64,000 nt of DNA from Actinocatenispora sera (GCF_018324685.1 NZ_AP023354.1:1488001-1552000), one strand, 5' to 3'; counted from the stretch's first letter, positions 7,495-15,466 are shown. Notes: generated from the sequence alone by a model not told the origin. Numbers and translations are program-made.

Positions 7495-8559
7495 CTATCG
7501 GCGTGCCGGGCGGTGGAGTTGGCGTACGACGTGCGCGGCGTCGCGGCCCACGCCGCGCAGGGTGGCTGAGCAGAAGCTGCGCTGCCATTCCAGCCCGACA
7601 TAACCCAGCCCGGCATGGGTGCTCGACACGCCGCCGTGGTGGCGGGGCAGCCTGTGTTTGTCGAGGGCGCCGAGGGCGGCCAGGTAGCCCACGGCGGGCC
7701 GGTACCCGGTGGCCAACAGCACGGTGTCGACGTGCTCGCGCTGGCCGTCAGCGAAGGTGAGGCTGCTCCCCGCGGCGCGCACGAACATCGGCCGCCGATC
7801 CGGGTTCCCGGCAGCGATCGCGGCGGCGTAGCTGCCGGTGTCGAATACCGGGGTCCCGGCGCCGCCGGTCAACAGCCGCCGCGCCCACCCGGCGGTGTCC
7901 AACCGGGTGGCCGTGAGCCAGAAGTGCATGTCGCGGCCGGCGACGCGCTGCGGCAGGAACCGGATCGGGTGCCGCGAGGCGATCGTCACCCGCGCGCCTT
8001 CGGCCAGCTCGATGGCGATCTGGATCGCGGAGTTGCCGGCACCGACCACCACCACCCGCTGCCCGGCAAACGGGCCCGGACCGCGGTAGTCCGCGGCGTG
8101 CAGCACCCGTCCGCCGAAGCCCTCCAGCGCGGGGATGCGCGGCCGGTACGGAGTGCCGAACCCGCCGCTGGCGGCGATCACCCGCCCCGCCGAGACCTCC
8201 AGCCCGCCGGCGGTACGCACCACGAACCCGCCAGCGGTCTGGGCGACCTGCTCGACCTGCTGGCCGTAGCGGATGTCGAGCTCCAGACGTTTCGCGTAGT
8301 CGCGCAGATAGTCGACCACCTCGTCGCGGCGCGGGTACCGATCCGGATCACCCGGGAACCCCACACCCGGCAGCGCGCTGAACCGCGCCGGGGAGAACAG
8401 GGTGAGGCTGTCGTAGAAGTGCGGCCAGGACCCGACCGGCTCGCTGCCCGCCTCCAACAGGACCGGTTCGCCGCCCGCGGCGCGCACCGCCCCCGCCGCC
8501 GCCAGACCCGCCTGGCCGGCACCCACGATCACCACCGACTGCCTCGTGTCGCTCTGCAT
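7495..8559 (-). CDS. arsO: ArsO-like flavin-dependent monooxygenase
   Basis: A protein of 354 residues with an N-terminal FAD motif GAGQAG (13-18), the family segment YDSLTLFSPARFSALPG, a second dinucleotide motif (VVGAGNSA, about 168-175) for NAD(P)H, and LLATGYRPAVGYL near the C-terminus. The pattern matches the FAD/NAD(P)H oxidoreductases named ArsO in Streptomyces ars clusters, whose exact reaction is not settled. It is divergent from an arsR gene across an operator at 8568-8605, so induction by arsenic is expected. A paralogue at 9.0-10.1 kb is broken, so this may be the only working copy. Confidence 0.8.
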   Translation of the reverse strand: MQSDTRQSVVIVGAGQAGLAAAGAVRAAGGEPVLLEAGSEPVGSWPHFYDSLTLFSPARFSALPGVGFPGDPDRYPRRDEVVDYLRDYAKRLELDIRYGQQVEQVAQTAGGFVVRTAGGLEVSAGRVIAASGGFGTPYRPRIPALEGFGGRVLHAADYRGPGPFAGQRVVVVGAGNSAIQIAIELAEGARVTIASRHPIRFLPQRVAGRDMHFWLTATRLDTAGWARRLLTGGAGTPVFDTGSYAAAIAAGNPDRRPMFVRAAGSSLTFADGQREHVDTVLLATGYRPAVGYLAALGALDKHRLPRHHGGVSSTHAGLGYVGLEWQRSFCSATLRGVGRDAAHVVRQLHRPARR

Positions 8560-8567
8560 GCCGCCAT

Positions 8568-8605
8568 CATATCGTCATATCGTGAAATGACAAATTGTCG
8601 ATATG
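8568..8605. promoter_or_regulatory. Divergent arsO/arsR operator region
   Basis: A perfect inverted repeat CATATCG (8576-8582) / CGATATG (8599-8605) encloses a second palindrome GACAAATTGTC (8589-8599). A further direct copy of CATATCG lies at 8568-8574. The nested symmetry between two divergent genes is typical of a dimeric repressor site and probably binds the ArsR encoded at 8638. Confidence 0.6.
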
Positions 8606-8637
8606 AGGTTAGCGTGGGCCCGCGGGGAGGTGGCGGG

Positions 8638-9000
8638 ATGGCAGACGAGCGGGCAGCAGATCAGACCGAGCAGGTAGCAGATCAGACCGAGCAGGCCTGT
8701 TGTGAACAGGGGCAACCGCAGCTGTCGGAGATGACCCACGACTTCCTCAAGGCGCTGGCCAGCCCGACCCGGCAGCAGATCATGCTGCTGTTCGCCCGCG
8801 GCGCCGAACTGTCGGTCGGAGAAGTCGCCGAGCGGGCCGGGATCGGCCAGTCGACCGCCTCCCAACAGCTCGCACTGCTGCGCCGCGGCGGCATCGTCAC
8901 CGCCCGCCGCGACGGCAAGATCGTGCTCTACCGCGCCGACAAGACCCGCGCCGGGCAGGCCCTCGCCGACCTGCAGGCGTACCTCCGGTTCTGCTGCTGA
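8638..9000 (+). CDS. arsR: ArsR-family repressor with Cys pairs at both ends
   Basis: A protein of 120 residues with a winged helix (FLKALASPTRQQIMLLFA; recognition helix GQSTASQQLALL). Helix 3 lacks CxC. Cysteines occur instead as C21-C22 near the N-terminus and C119-C120 at the very end, which suggests an inter-subunit or terminal As(III) site. The N-terminus repeats ADQTEQ twice, an apparent small duplication. GGGGAGG at 8624-8630 supports ATG 8638. It is divergent from arsO and convergent with the broken arsO paralogue. Confidence 0.85.
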   Translation: MADERAADQTEQVADQTEQACCEQGQPQLSEMTHDFLKALASPTRQQIMLLFARGAELSVGEVAERAGIGQSTASQQLALLRRGGIVTARRDGKIVLYRADKTRAGQALADLQAYLRFCC

Positions 9001-9016
9001 CGCCGCAGACCGCGGC

Positions 9017-10148
9017 TCAGGCGGCCAGGGCGGCGGTGAGCTGCGCGACGCAGGCCTTCGCGGTGCGGGCGGCGCCGATGATGGTGGCCGACGCGGTGCC
9101 GGTCCAGTCGCCGTAGCCGAGCAGGTGCAGCCGCGGCTCGTCGACCGAGCGGGTGCCGACCGTCGCCGGAACCCCCTGCACCGTGGACAGGCCGAGCGGG
9201 TCGAGGTGCCCCAGGTCGGGCCGAAACCCGGTACACCAGATGATCGTGTCGAAGCGGCCGAGGGTGTCGTCCGGCCACACGACGCCCTCGGGAACGAGCC
9301 TGGTGAACATCGGCCGCGCCACCAGGACCCCGCGCTCGCGGGCCGCCCGAACGCTGGGCACCATCACGATCTCGCCCAGCGCCGCGGCTCCGCGGTCGTC
9401 ACCCCGGCCGGCGGCCACCGCGGCCTGCCGGCGACTGGCCACATCGAACAGCACCCGGCCGTCGACCTCGTCGGGCAACAACCGCGGTGGCCGCAGCGTG
9501 GCCCAACTGGTCTTCGCCACGGTGGAGACCTCGGCGAGGATCTGCGCCGCCGAGTTTCCGCCACCCACCACCAGCACCCGCTGCCCGGCGAACGGTTCCG
9601 GCCGCCGGTACGACACCGTGTGCAACTGCCGGCCGCCGAACCGGCCCGGATAGCGCGGCCAATAGGGGCGCCGCCAGGTCCCGGTCGCCGAGACCACCGC
9701 ACCGGCCCGCCACCGCACCGGCCCGCCACCGCGCCGACCGGGACCGCACCTCCAGCCCGCCGGCGACGCGGCCGAACGCGGTGACCTCGACCGGCCGCAC
9801 GATCGGCAGCGCGTAGCGCCGCTCGTAGTCGGCCAGATAGCCGCGAACGTGCGCGGCGGTGGGGAACGGCTCACCCGGCTGCGGCGGCATCCACCACCCG
9901 GGCAGCGGACTGTACCGGGCCGGGGAGAACAGCCGCAGCGACTCCCAGCCATGCCGCCACGCCCCACCCGCGCCGATCTGCGCGTCGAGGATCACGAACG
10001 ACACCCCGGCCCGCCGCAGGAAGTACCCGGCCGCGAGCCCGGCCTGGCCGCCGCCGACCACCACGACATCGACCGCGCCACCCCGATCCAGGGCGGCGTC
10101 GGCTTCGGTCACCGGCCCCGACCCGCGGTCGGCTTCCCGTCGATCCAC
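9017..10148 (-). pseudogene. Second ArsO-like flavoprotein gene, frameshifted
   Basis: The N-terminal part ([33 protein letters not shown]) is in one frame and the C-terminal part ([45 protein letters not shown]) in another. The shift occurs in a 16-bp tandem duplication at 9695-9726. Removing one copy restores a single protein of about 370 residues of the FAD/NAD(P)H monooxygenase type. The start is probably GTG 10148, behind AGAGGTG. It is divergent from the arsR-acr3-arsC unit. The gene is either a recent pseudogene, a reversible slipped-strand variant or an assembly error. Confidence 0.75.
9695..9732. repeat. 16-bp tandem duplication inside an arsO-like gene
   Basis: CACCGCACCGGCCCGC occurs at 9695-9710 and 9711-9726 and is followed by a 6-base partial copy. 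The unit is not a multiple of three, so one extra copy accounts exactly for the frameshift in the surrounding gene. Confidence 0.85.
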
Positions 10149-10181
10149 GGACAGGCCACCTCTCGTCCACCGGTTCGTCGT

Positions 10182-10230
10182 TTGACACGGCCGCACCGGC
10201 CGAGCTTAGATCAATCCATGTTGATATCAA
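10182..10230 (+). promoter_or_regulatory. Leaderless arsR-acr3 promoter with canonical ArsR operator
   Basis: TTGACA (10182-10187) and TTAGAT (10206-10211) at 18-bp spacing place transcription start at or next to the ATG at 10218. ATCAA (10210-10214), six bases, then TTGAT (10221-10225) is the classical ArsR half-site arrangement, and TTGATATCAA (10221-10230) continues the symmetry. The operator covers the start codon. Confidence 0.7.
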
Positions 10231-10523
10231 CCGAGCCTGATGTGATTCGGCTGCTGGCCGATCCCATCCGGGCCCGGATCGTGGACCTGCTGGCCGACGG
10301 CGCCCTGTGCACCTGCCACCTGGTCGACGACCTCGGCGCGAAACAGCCGCTGGTCTCCCACCACCTGCGCGCCCTGCGGGAAGCCGGCCTGGTCGAACGC
10401 GAACCACACGGCAAGTTCACCTACTACCGGCTGCGACCCGACATGCTGCGCGCGACGGCGACACGGCTCACCGACCTGGCCGACCGCGCCGCAGGCAACG
10501 CGGACGTCCGGCGGGAATGCTGA
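10218..10523 (+). CDS. arsR: ArsR repressor of the acr3-arsC unit
   Basis: A compact protein of 101 residues: IRLLADPIRARIVDLLADGALCTCHLV, then recognition helix KQPLVSHHLRAL and wing EREPHGKFTYYRL. Cys31 and Cys33 form the classical CxC As(III) sensor in helix 3, close to the ELCVCDL motif of E. coli ArsR, with a further Cys at the C-terminus. There is no ribosome site before the ATG; the promoter spacing predicts a leaderless mRNA. Its TGA overlaps the downstream acr3 ATG by one base, so the two are co-translated. Confidence 0.92.
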   Translation: MLISTEPDVIRLLADPIRARIVDLLADGALCTCHLVDDLGAKQPLVSHHLRALREAGLVEREPHGKFTYYRLRPDMLRATATRLTDLADRAAGNADVRREC

Positions 10524-11629
10524 TGGGCGCCACCGACACCGCCACACCCGCCGACCAGGCGGTCGTGGGCCGGCTGTCGCGCCTGGATCGGTTCCTGCCG
10601 CTCTGGATCCTGCTCGCGATGGCCGCCGGGCTCGGCCTGGGCCGGCTGATCCCCGGCCTCAACACCGCCCTCAACGCCGTACGGGTCGGCGACGTGTCCC
10701 TCCCGATCGCCGCCGGGCTGCTGATCATGATGTACCCGGTACTGGCCAAGGTCCGCTACGACCGGCTCGACACCGTCACCCGCGACCGCCGCCTGCTGAT
10801 CCCCTCGCTGCTGCTCAACTGGATCGTCGGGCCGGCCGTGATGTTCGCGCTGGCCTGGCTTCTGCTGCCTGATCTGCCTGCCTACCGGACCGGGCTGATC
10901 ATCGTCGGGCTGGCCCGCTGCATCGCCATGGTGATCATCTGGAACGACCTCGCCTGCGGCGACCGGGAAGCCGCCGCCGTCCTGGTCGCCCTCAACTCCG
11001 TGTTCCAGGTCATCGCGTTCGGACTGCTCGGCTGGTTCTACCTGACCGTCCTGCCCGGCTGGCTCGGCCTGCCCGCCACCGACCTGCACTTCTCTGTCTG
11101 GTCCATCGCCCGCTCCGTGCTGATCTTCCTCGGCATCCCGCTGATCGCCGGATACCTGACTCGCCGACTCGGTGAACGCGGCAAGGGACGCGACTGGTAC
11201 GAGGGCCGGTTGCTGCCCAAGCTCGGACCGTTCGCGCTCTACGGGCTGCTGTTCACCATCGTCATCCTGTTCGCGCTGCAAGGCGACGCGATCACCCGCA
11301 GCCCCATCGACGTGGCCCGCATCGCGCTGCCGCTACTCAGCTACTTCGCCATCATGTGGGCCGGCTCGTTCGCCCTCGGCCGCGCTGTCGGCCTGCCGTA
11401 CCAGCGGACCGCGACGCTGGCGTTCACCGCCGCCGGCAACAACTTCGAACTCGCCATCGCCGTGGCCATCGCGACCTTCGGCGTCACCTCCGGCCAAGCC
11501 CTCGCCGGTGTGGTCGGGCCGTTGATCGAAGTACCCGCCCTGGTCGCGCTGGTCTACGTGTCGCTGTGGCTACGCCGCCGACTCAACCCCGCCACCGCAA
11601 CGCTCGCACCCTCGGGGAACTCGTCATGA
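10523..11629 (+). CDS. acr3: ACR3-type arsenite efflux permease
   Basis: A protein of 368 residues with about ten membrane segments. The conserved Cys-containing stretch GLARCIAMVIIWNDLACGD (the Cys needed for As(III) transport in characterised ACR3 proteins) and the FTAAGNNFELAIAVAIATFG stretch in a later helix identify the BASS-superfamily arsenite/H+ antiporter. It exports As(III) across the cytoplasmic membrane. ATG 10523 overlaps the arsR stop; ATG 10517 is an alternative two codons upstream. Downstream lie the three-helix gene and arsC, giving a full arsenate reduction and efflux unit. Confidence 0.93.
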   Translation: MGATDTATPADQAVVGRLSRLDRFLPLWILLAMAAGLGLGRLIPGLNTALNAVRVGDVSLPIAAGLLIMMYPVLAKVRYDRLDTVTRDRRLLIPSLLLNWIVGPAVMFALAWLLLPDLPAYRTGLIIVGLARCIAMVIIWNDLACGDREAAAVLVALNSVFQVIAFGLLGWFYLTVLPGWLGLPATDLHFSVWSIARSVLIFLGIPLIAGYLTRRLGERGKGRDWYEGRLLPKLGPFALYGLLFTIVILFALQGDAITRSPIDVARIALPLLSYFAIMWAGSFALGRAVGLPYQRTATLAFTAAGNNFELAIAVAIATFGVTSGQALAGVVGPLIEVPALVALVYVSLWLRRRLNPATATLAPSGNSS

Positions 11630-11870
11630 CCGACCAGCCCCACCACTGCGCCGACGCCGAAGACTGCCGACTGCTCGACACCGATGCCACGCCTGCGCCG
11701 CCGACCGTCTCGCCGGGATCTTCGGCCCGGAGACGATCCACCACTACCTGCAACGGTCCTACGCGATGCTGGACGCCGCTGCCCGCGTCCACCGCCACAC
11801 CCCGGTCCTGGGCGTCCACTTCGCCACCGACCGGCTCGCCGCACTCGTGAATCCCATGGAGCCGTCGTGA
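11626..11870 (+). pseudogene. Three-helix bundle domain gene upstream of arsC, frameshifted
   Basis: ATG 11626 starts a short N-terminus (MTDQPHHCADAEDCRLLDTD). The recognisable domain (ADRLAGIFGPETIHHYLQRS, then YAMLDAAARV and FATDRLAALV) lies one frame away and ends at TGA 11868-11870. In many actinobacteria this domain is fused to the N-terminus of ArsC or encoded just before it. A single missing base near 11680-11695 would explain the break. The domain's stop overlaps the arsC start as GTGA, so normal coupling to arsC is disturbed. A sequencing error is possible. Confidence 0.65.
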
Positions 11871-12280
11871 CCACCACGCCGGAAGTACTGTTCGTCTGCG
11901 TCCACAACGCCGGACGCTCCCAGATGGCCGCCGCCCTGCTGCACCATCACGCCGCCGGACGCGTCACCGTACGCTCCGCCGGCTCCGCACCCGCCGACAC
12001 CATCAACCCCGCGGTCATCGAAGCCATGAACGAAATCGGGCTCGACCTCACCCAGGAATTCCCGAAACCCCTGACCACCGAAGCAGTCCACGCCGCCGAC
12101 ATCGTCATCACCATGGGCTGCGGCGACGCCTGCCCCGTCTTCCCCGGCAAGCGCTACCTCGACTGGAGCCTTCCCGACCCCGCCGGCAAAACCCTCGACC
12201 AGGTACGCCCCATCCGCGACCAGATCGACCACCGCGTCCAAGCCCTGCTGGCCGAACTGACCACCACCGGCAGGCACTAA
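11867..12280 (+). CDS. arsC: Arsenate reductase, LMW protein-tyrosine-phosphatase type
   Basis: A protein of 137 residues. The phosphatase loop CVHNAGRSQ places catalytic Cys11 and Arg17 (CX5R). Cys85 and Cys89 in MGCGDACP form the redox relay, and the DWSLPDP segment supplies the general acid. It reduces arsenate to arsenite, which ACR3 exports, with electrons from thioredoxin or mycoredoxin. GTG 11867 follows GGAG at 11858-11861 and overlaps the preceding TGA. It is the last gene of the rightward ars unit; the 140 bases after it show no clear terminator. Confidence 0.92.
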   Translation: MTTTPEVLFVCVHNAGRSQMAAALLHHHAAGRVTVRSAGSAPADTINPAVIEAMNEIGLDLTQEFPKPLTTEAVHAADIVITMGCGDACPVFPGKRYLDWSLPDPAGKTLDQVRPIRDQIDHRVQALLAELTTTGRH

Positions 12281-12420
12281 CTCTGCTCAAACACTTCGCC
12301 TGCGCCGCACCGTGATCAGCAGCATCGTCCTGCGCAACGCACGCCGTGCGGGCAGCCGTCGGCAGGCCGAGATCCGGGTCGTGGCCGGTTCCTGCCCACA
12401 AGATCAACTTCAAGCAGACC

Positions 12421-13365
12421 CTAGAGCCAGCCGCGTTTGGCGGCCTGTACCCCTGCGGCGAAGCGCGTGGTCACGCCGAGCCGGTCGAGGATCGCGGCGA
12501 CGTTGCGCCGTACCGTGCGGATCGACACGTGCGTTCGGGCGGCGATCTCCTCGTCCTTGAGACTGGCCGCCAACAGCGTGAGCACATGCCGCTGGTACGG
12601 GGTCAGCCCGCCGGCGTGACTCGGTGCGCCGGGACGCGACGTGGCGCGGTCCCACAGGTTGCCGAACAGTTCGACGAGCGCCCCGACCACCGTCGAGGAG
12701 CGGAACAGGACGACACCGGCCGAGCCGCTCTCGTCCAGTGGTACCAGCGCGGTGCTGCGGTCGGCGATGAGCAGCTTCATCGGCAGGGTCGCGGCGAGCC
12801 GTACCTCACCTCCCGCCTGCCGGGTCCCGTCGAGGATCCAGGACAGTTCCGGGGTGTCGAAGTCGGCGGTGAATACCGTCTTCCACACCGCTGGCGGGCT
12901 CGCCACCACCGGCGACAGCCGCGGTTGGCAGCTGGATCCGGCTGCCGCGGTGGAGTCCAGCGACAGCAACTCGTGCCGGGCGCCACGCTGAACGCTGTCG
13001 ACCAGGTCGATGACGGCCGCGGCGTTGGTGACCACCTCGACCTGCGGCCGGACGGCATGTCCGTCGATGCTCAGGGCGCTGCGCTGGAGCGTGATCAGGT
13101 CGTGAACGGTGTGCGCGGTGTGCTCCTGCCACGAGGAGATCCGCGTTGCCAGCTTGCCGAGCACCTCCTGCACGGCGGCTGCCGGCGCGACCGGGCGCAG
13201 CAGCGGTGGGTCGCCGTCCTGGACCCGCGCGAAGCCGGCGCGTACCAGTTCGAGGGCGTCGTGGTCGAGCGAGTCGATGGCGTCCGATGCCAGCGAGTGG
13301 TACTCCCCGGCGAGTAGCCGCTGGTAGAGATCGCCCGCCTGGCGGGAAAGCACCGAGTCCAGCAT
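12421..13365 (-). CDS. LuxR-type HTH regulator with TrmB-like N-terminus
   Basis: A protein of about 314 residues. The C-terminal 60 residues form a LuxR-type helix-turn-helix (LTPYQRHVLTLLAASLKDEEIAARTHVS, then RTVRRNVAAILDRLGV). The N-terminus (LYQRLLAGE, then EVLGKLATRIS) resembles TrmB-like regulators, and the middle resembles a phospholipase-D-like sensing region seen in such proteins. ATG 13365 is tentative because AGGA directly abuts it. The open frame continues upstream without homology. It is convergent with arsC, and its ligand is unknown. Confidence 0.7.
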   Translation of the reverse strand: MLDSVLSRQAGDLYQRLLAGEYHSLASDAIDSLDHDALELVRAGFARVQDGDPPLLRPVAPAAAVQEVLGKLATRISSWQEHTAHTVHDLITLQRSALSIDGHAVRPQVEVVTNAAAVIDLVDSVQRGARHELLSLDSTAAAGSSCQPRLSPVVASPPAVWKTVFTADFDTPELSWILDGTRQAGGEVRLAATLPMKLLIADRSTALVPLDESGSAGVVLFRSSTVVGALVELFGNLWDRATSRPGAPSHAGGLTPYQRHVLTLLAASLKDEEIAARTHVSIRTVRRNVAAILDRLGVTTRFAAGVQAAKRGWL

Positions 13366-13512
13366 TCCTGCATCGTAAGGCCGCAGCCGTGGCCGGAACC
13401 TGCCACTGACCGGTTCTCTCCTTGAACGGGCTCGGCGAAGCCCGGACGCTGATTGATGGGCACTCGCGCGCTCCGTTCCGCGGCCCTGACCCCACCAGAC
13501 AGGAGTACCTGC

Positions 13513-13818
13513 GTGGAACCGACGCCAGCCCCGCCCCGCGCCGCGGCCAACCATCTCGGCCGGGCAATCGTGGGCATCGTGCTGTTCTGGCCGCTCGGCA
13601 TCCCCGCCGTGGCCAACGCCATCAAGGTCGACCCGTTGTCGGCATCCGGTGACCATGCGGGAGCAGCACGGGCTGCGGAGGCGGCGCGTGTCTGGTCACT
13701 CCGGGCCACCATCGTCGGCGTCGTCTGGTTGGCGCTGTCGGGGGTCTGCGTGCCGCTGGTCGCCTCGGCGATCGTCGACCCGGTGGACACCGCCGCGTGG
13801 GTCCGAGCGCATCTCTGA
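13513..13818 (+). CDS. CD225/dispanin-family small membrane protein
   Basis: A protein of 101 residues with a Pro/Ala-rich N-terminus, a first hydrophobic segment (GRAIVGIVLFWPLGIPAVANAIKVD) followed by a cytoplasmic loop (GDHAGAARAAEAARVWS) and a second hydrophobic segment. This layout, with W-P-L-G-I-P-A, is diagnostic of CD225 (interferon-induced transmembrane-like) proteins. GTG 13513 follows AGGAG at 13501-13505. It is divergent from the LuxR gene. The bacterial function is unknown. The 220 bases downstream contain nothing I can identify. Confidence 0.75.
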   Translation: MEPTPAPPRAAANHLGRAIVGIVLFWPLGIPAVANAIKVDPLSASGDHAGAARAAEAARVWSLRATIVGVVWLALSGVCVPLVASAIVDPVDTAAWVRAHL

Positions 13819-14042
13819 GGGCACGGCCCGGGCGGAGGACACGAGGCGGGAGCTGCCCGGTCGGGCGAGCGAAACACAGCTGCCGTGCGGGAAGCGCCAG
13901 TCGCAGCCGACCGTACGCGACCGCGGGATCGCCGGCGCCGACCGTGCCGCGCGACGCCATCAGGGACGGCGGATTTGCCCGGCCCGTCCGGCCTGGATGA
14001 GTCGCGCGAGTTCGACGTGTCGAAGGCTCCGGATCCGGCGCG

Positions 14043-14624
14043 TCAGCTGAGTTGTTTGAGCAGGGCATCGGTGAGCCGGCGCGCTACGCCGGCCGACAGC
14101 GGACCATCGTCGATGAGAAGTCGGTACCACAGCATGGCGAAGACCTGGTCCACGGCGAGGTCGACCGAGGTGTGGGCGGGCAGCTCACCGCGCTCGACAC
14201 CGCGGCGAAGGATCGCGCTCAGCGCCTGGCGCCGATCCCGGCCGAAGGCGCGCAGGGTGCTGCGGCTCTGCCGGTCGTTCTGGGCTTGTGCCGCCAGGGC
14301 GCGCAGGAGCGGGGCGACCTCGTCGGATCCAGCGCCGAGGAAGGTGGCTGTGATGTACCTCCGCAGGTCCTTGTGCACGCTGCCCGTATCGGGTTGGGGC
14401 ACGCGGGAGGCGCTCAGGTCGCTCAGCGCTTCGGCCAGGATGGCGTACTTCGACGGCCACCAACGGTAGATCGTTTGCTTTCCGACACCGGCGGAGGCGG
14501 CGATGGCACTGACGGTCACGTCTGTAGCCGCACGCTCGGTGAACAGGCGGAGGGTGGCACTCATGATGGCGCACCGGGCCTCTTCGCTGCGGCGTCGTCC
14601 CGTGTGAGGGCGTCGTTCGGCCAT
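14043..14624 (-). CDS. TetR-family repressor
   Basis: A protein of 193 residues with the TetR helix-turn-helix at the N-terminus (TVSAIAASAGVGKQTIYRWWPSKYAILAEAL) and an all-helical ligand domain. The YRWW variant is common in actinobacterial members with a TetR_C_33-like effector domain. It is divergent from an SDR gene, with two related palindromes in the 80-bp gap, so it very likely represses both genes. The inducer is probably the SDR substrate or an analogue. Confidence 0.88.
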   Translation of the reverse strand: MAERRPHTGRRRSEEARCAIMSATLRLFTERAATDVTVSAIAASAGVGKQTIYRWWPSKYAILAEALSDLSASRVPQPDTGSVHKDLRRYITATFLGAGSDEVAPLLRALAAQAQNDRQSRSTLRAFGRDRRQALSAILRRGVERGELPAHTSVDLAVDQVFAMLWYRLLIDDGPLSAGVARRLTDALLKQLS

Positions 14625-14643
14625 GTGACGAGCCTATCAGTTG

Positions 14644-14688
14644 TCGAGACTCAGAGTCTCGATAAGATTGCCGAGACTCGAAGTCTCG
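14644..14688. promoter_or_regulatory. Two palindromic TetR operators
   Basis: TCGAGACTCAGAGTCTCGA at 14644-14662 is a perfect 19-bp palindrome. CGAGACTCGAAGTCTCG at 14672-14688 repeats the same arms (CGAGACT / AGTCTCG), 27 bases centre to centre. Both lie between the divergent TetR and SDR genes. Confidence 0.75.
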
Positions 14689-14704
14689 TCAAATGGAGAG
14701 CCAC

Positions 14705-15424
14705 ATGAGTTTCGAAGGGCAGCGCATCCTGGTGATGGGCGGCAGCTCAGGCATCGGCGCCGCTACGGCCCGGCGGTTCGCGCATCGGCATGCCACGGTG
14801 ACGGTCACCGGGCGCGATCCGGAGAGGTTGCACGCGATCGAGTCCAGTACCGGTGCGCGAGCCGTCGCCGTGGATGCGACCGACAAGGCAGCTCTGGCCG
14901 GCTTCTTCGGCGAGGACACCACGTACGATCACCTCGTCCTGGCGCTCAGCGAAGCGGCCGGCGCCGGACCGATCTCCACCATGGACCTTGACGAGATCGC
15001 GGCCGGCTTCGCGGGGAAGTTCTGGCCACAGCTGCGTACGCTGCAAGCGGCCTTGCCAAGGCTGGCTGCCTCGGGGTCGGTCACCTTCATCACCGCGGTC
15101 AGCGCTCGGATCGCGATGCCGGGCACTGCGGGTCTTGCGGCGATCAACGGCGCGCTGGAGTCGATGATCCCGCCGCTGGCGGCCGAGCTGGCACCGTTGC
15201 GGATCAACGCGGTCTCGCCTGGAGTCATCGACACCCCCTGGTGGTCCTCGATGCCCGAGGACGCTCGGGCCGAGATGTTCCAGCGGTACGGGCGGGCCCT
15301 GCCTGCGGGCCGGGTCGGTACGGCCGACGAGGTTGCGCAGGCGGTGGAGTTCCTGGCCGGCAACGGCTACATGACCGGCTCGGTGATCGAGTGTGCGGGC
15401 GGGGCGCAGCTGGCGTCGCTCTGA
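14705..15424 (+). CDS. SDR-family protein lacking the catalytic Tyr-Lys pair
   Basis: A protein of 239 residues with the Rossmann motif GGSSGIG near residue 13 and the C-terminal RINAVSPGVIDTP segment of classical short-chain dehydrogenases. At the active site, where YxxxK is expected after the Ser strand (TAVSARIAMPGTAGLAAINGAL), Leu and Asn occupy the Tyr and Lys positions. Normal dehydrogenase chemistry is therefore doubtful, and a binding or altered enzymatic role is possible. ATG 14705 is preferred over 14693 because GGAGAG lies at 14695-14700. It is probably controlled by the divergent TetR. Confidence 0.8.
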   Translation: MSFEGQRILVMGGSSGIGAATARRFAHRHATVTVTGRDPERLHAIESSTGARAVAVDATDKAALAGFFGEDTTYDHLVLALSEAAGAGPISTMDLDEIAAGFAGKFWPQLRTLQAALPRLAASGSVTFITAVSARIAMPGTAGLAAINGALESMIPPLAAELAPLRINAVSPGVIDTPWWSSMPEDARAEMFQRYGRALPAGRVGTADEVAQAVEFLAGNGYMTGSVIECAGGAQLASL

Positions 15425-15466
15425 CGAACGCCCCATGTACCGCGATCCCGGTGGTGTGATGGTGGT

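Noticed and set aside
7615-8637. Upstream extension of the 8638 arsR frame antisense to arsO
   Set aside because: Only the part from 8638 has winged-helix homology and a ribosome site; the extension is the shadow of arsO.
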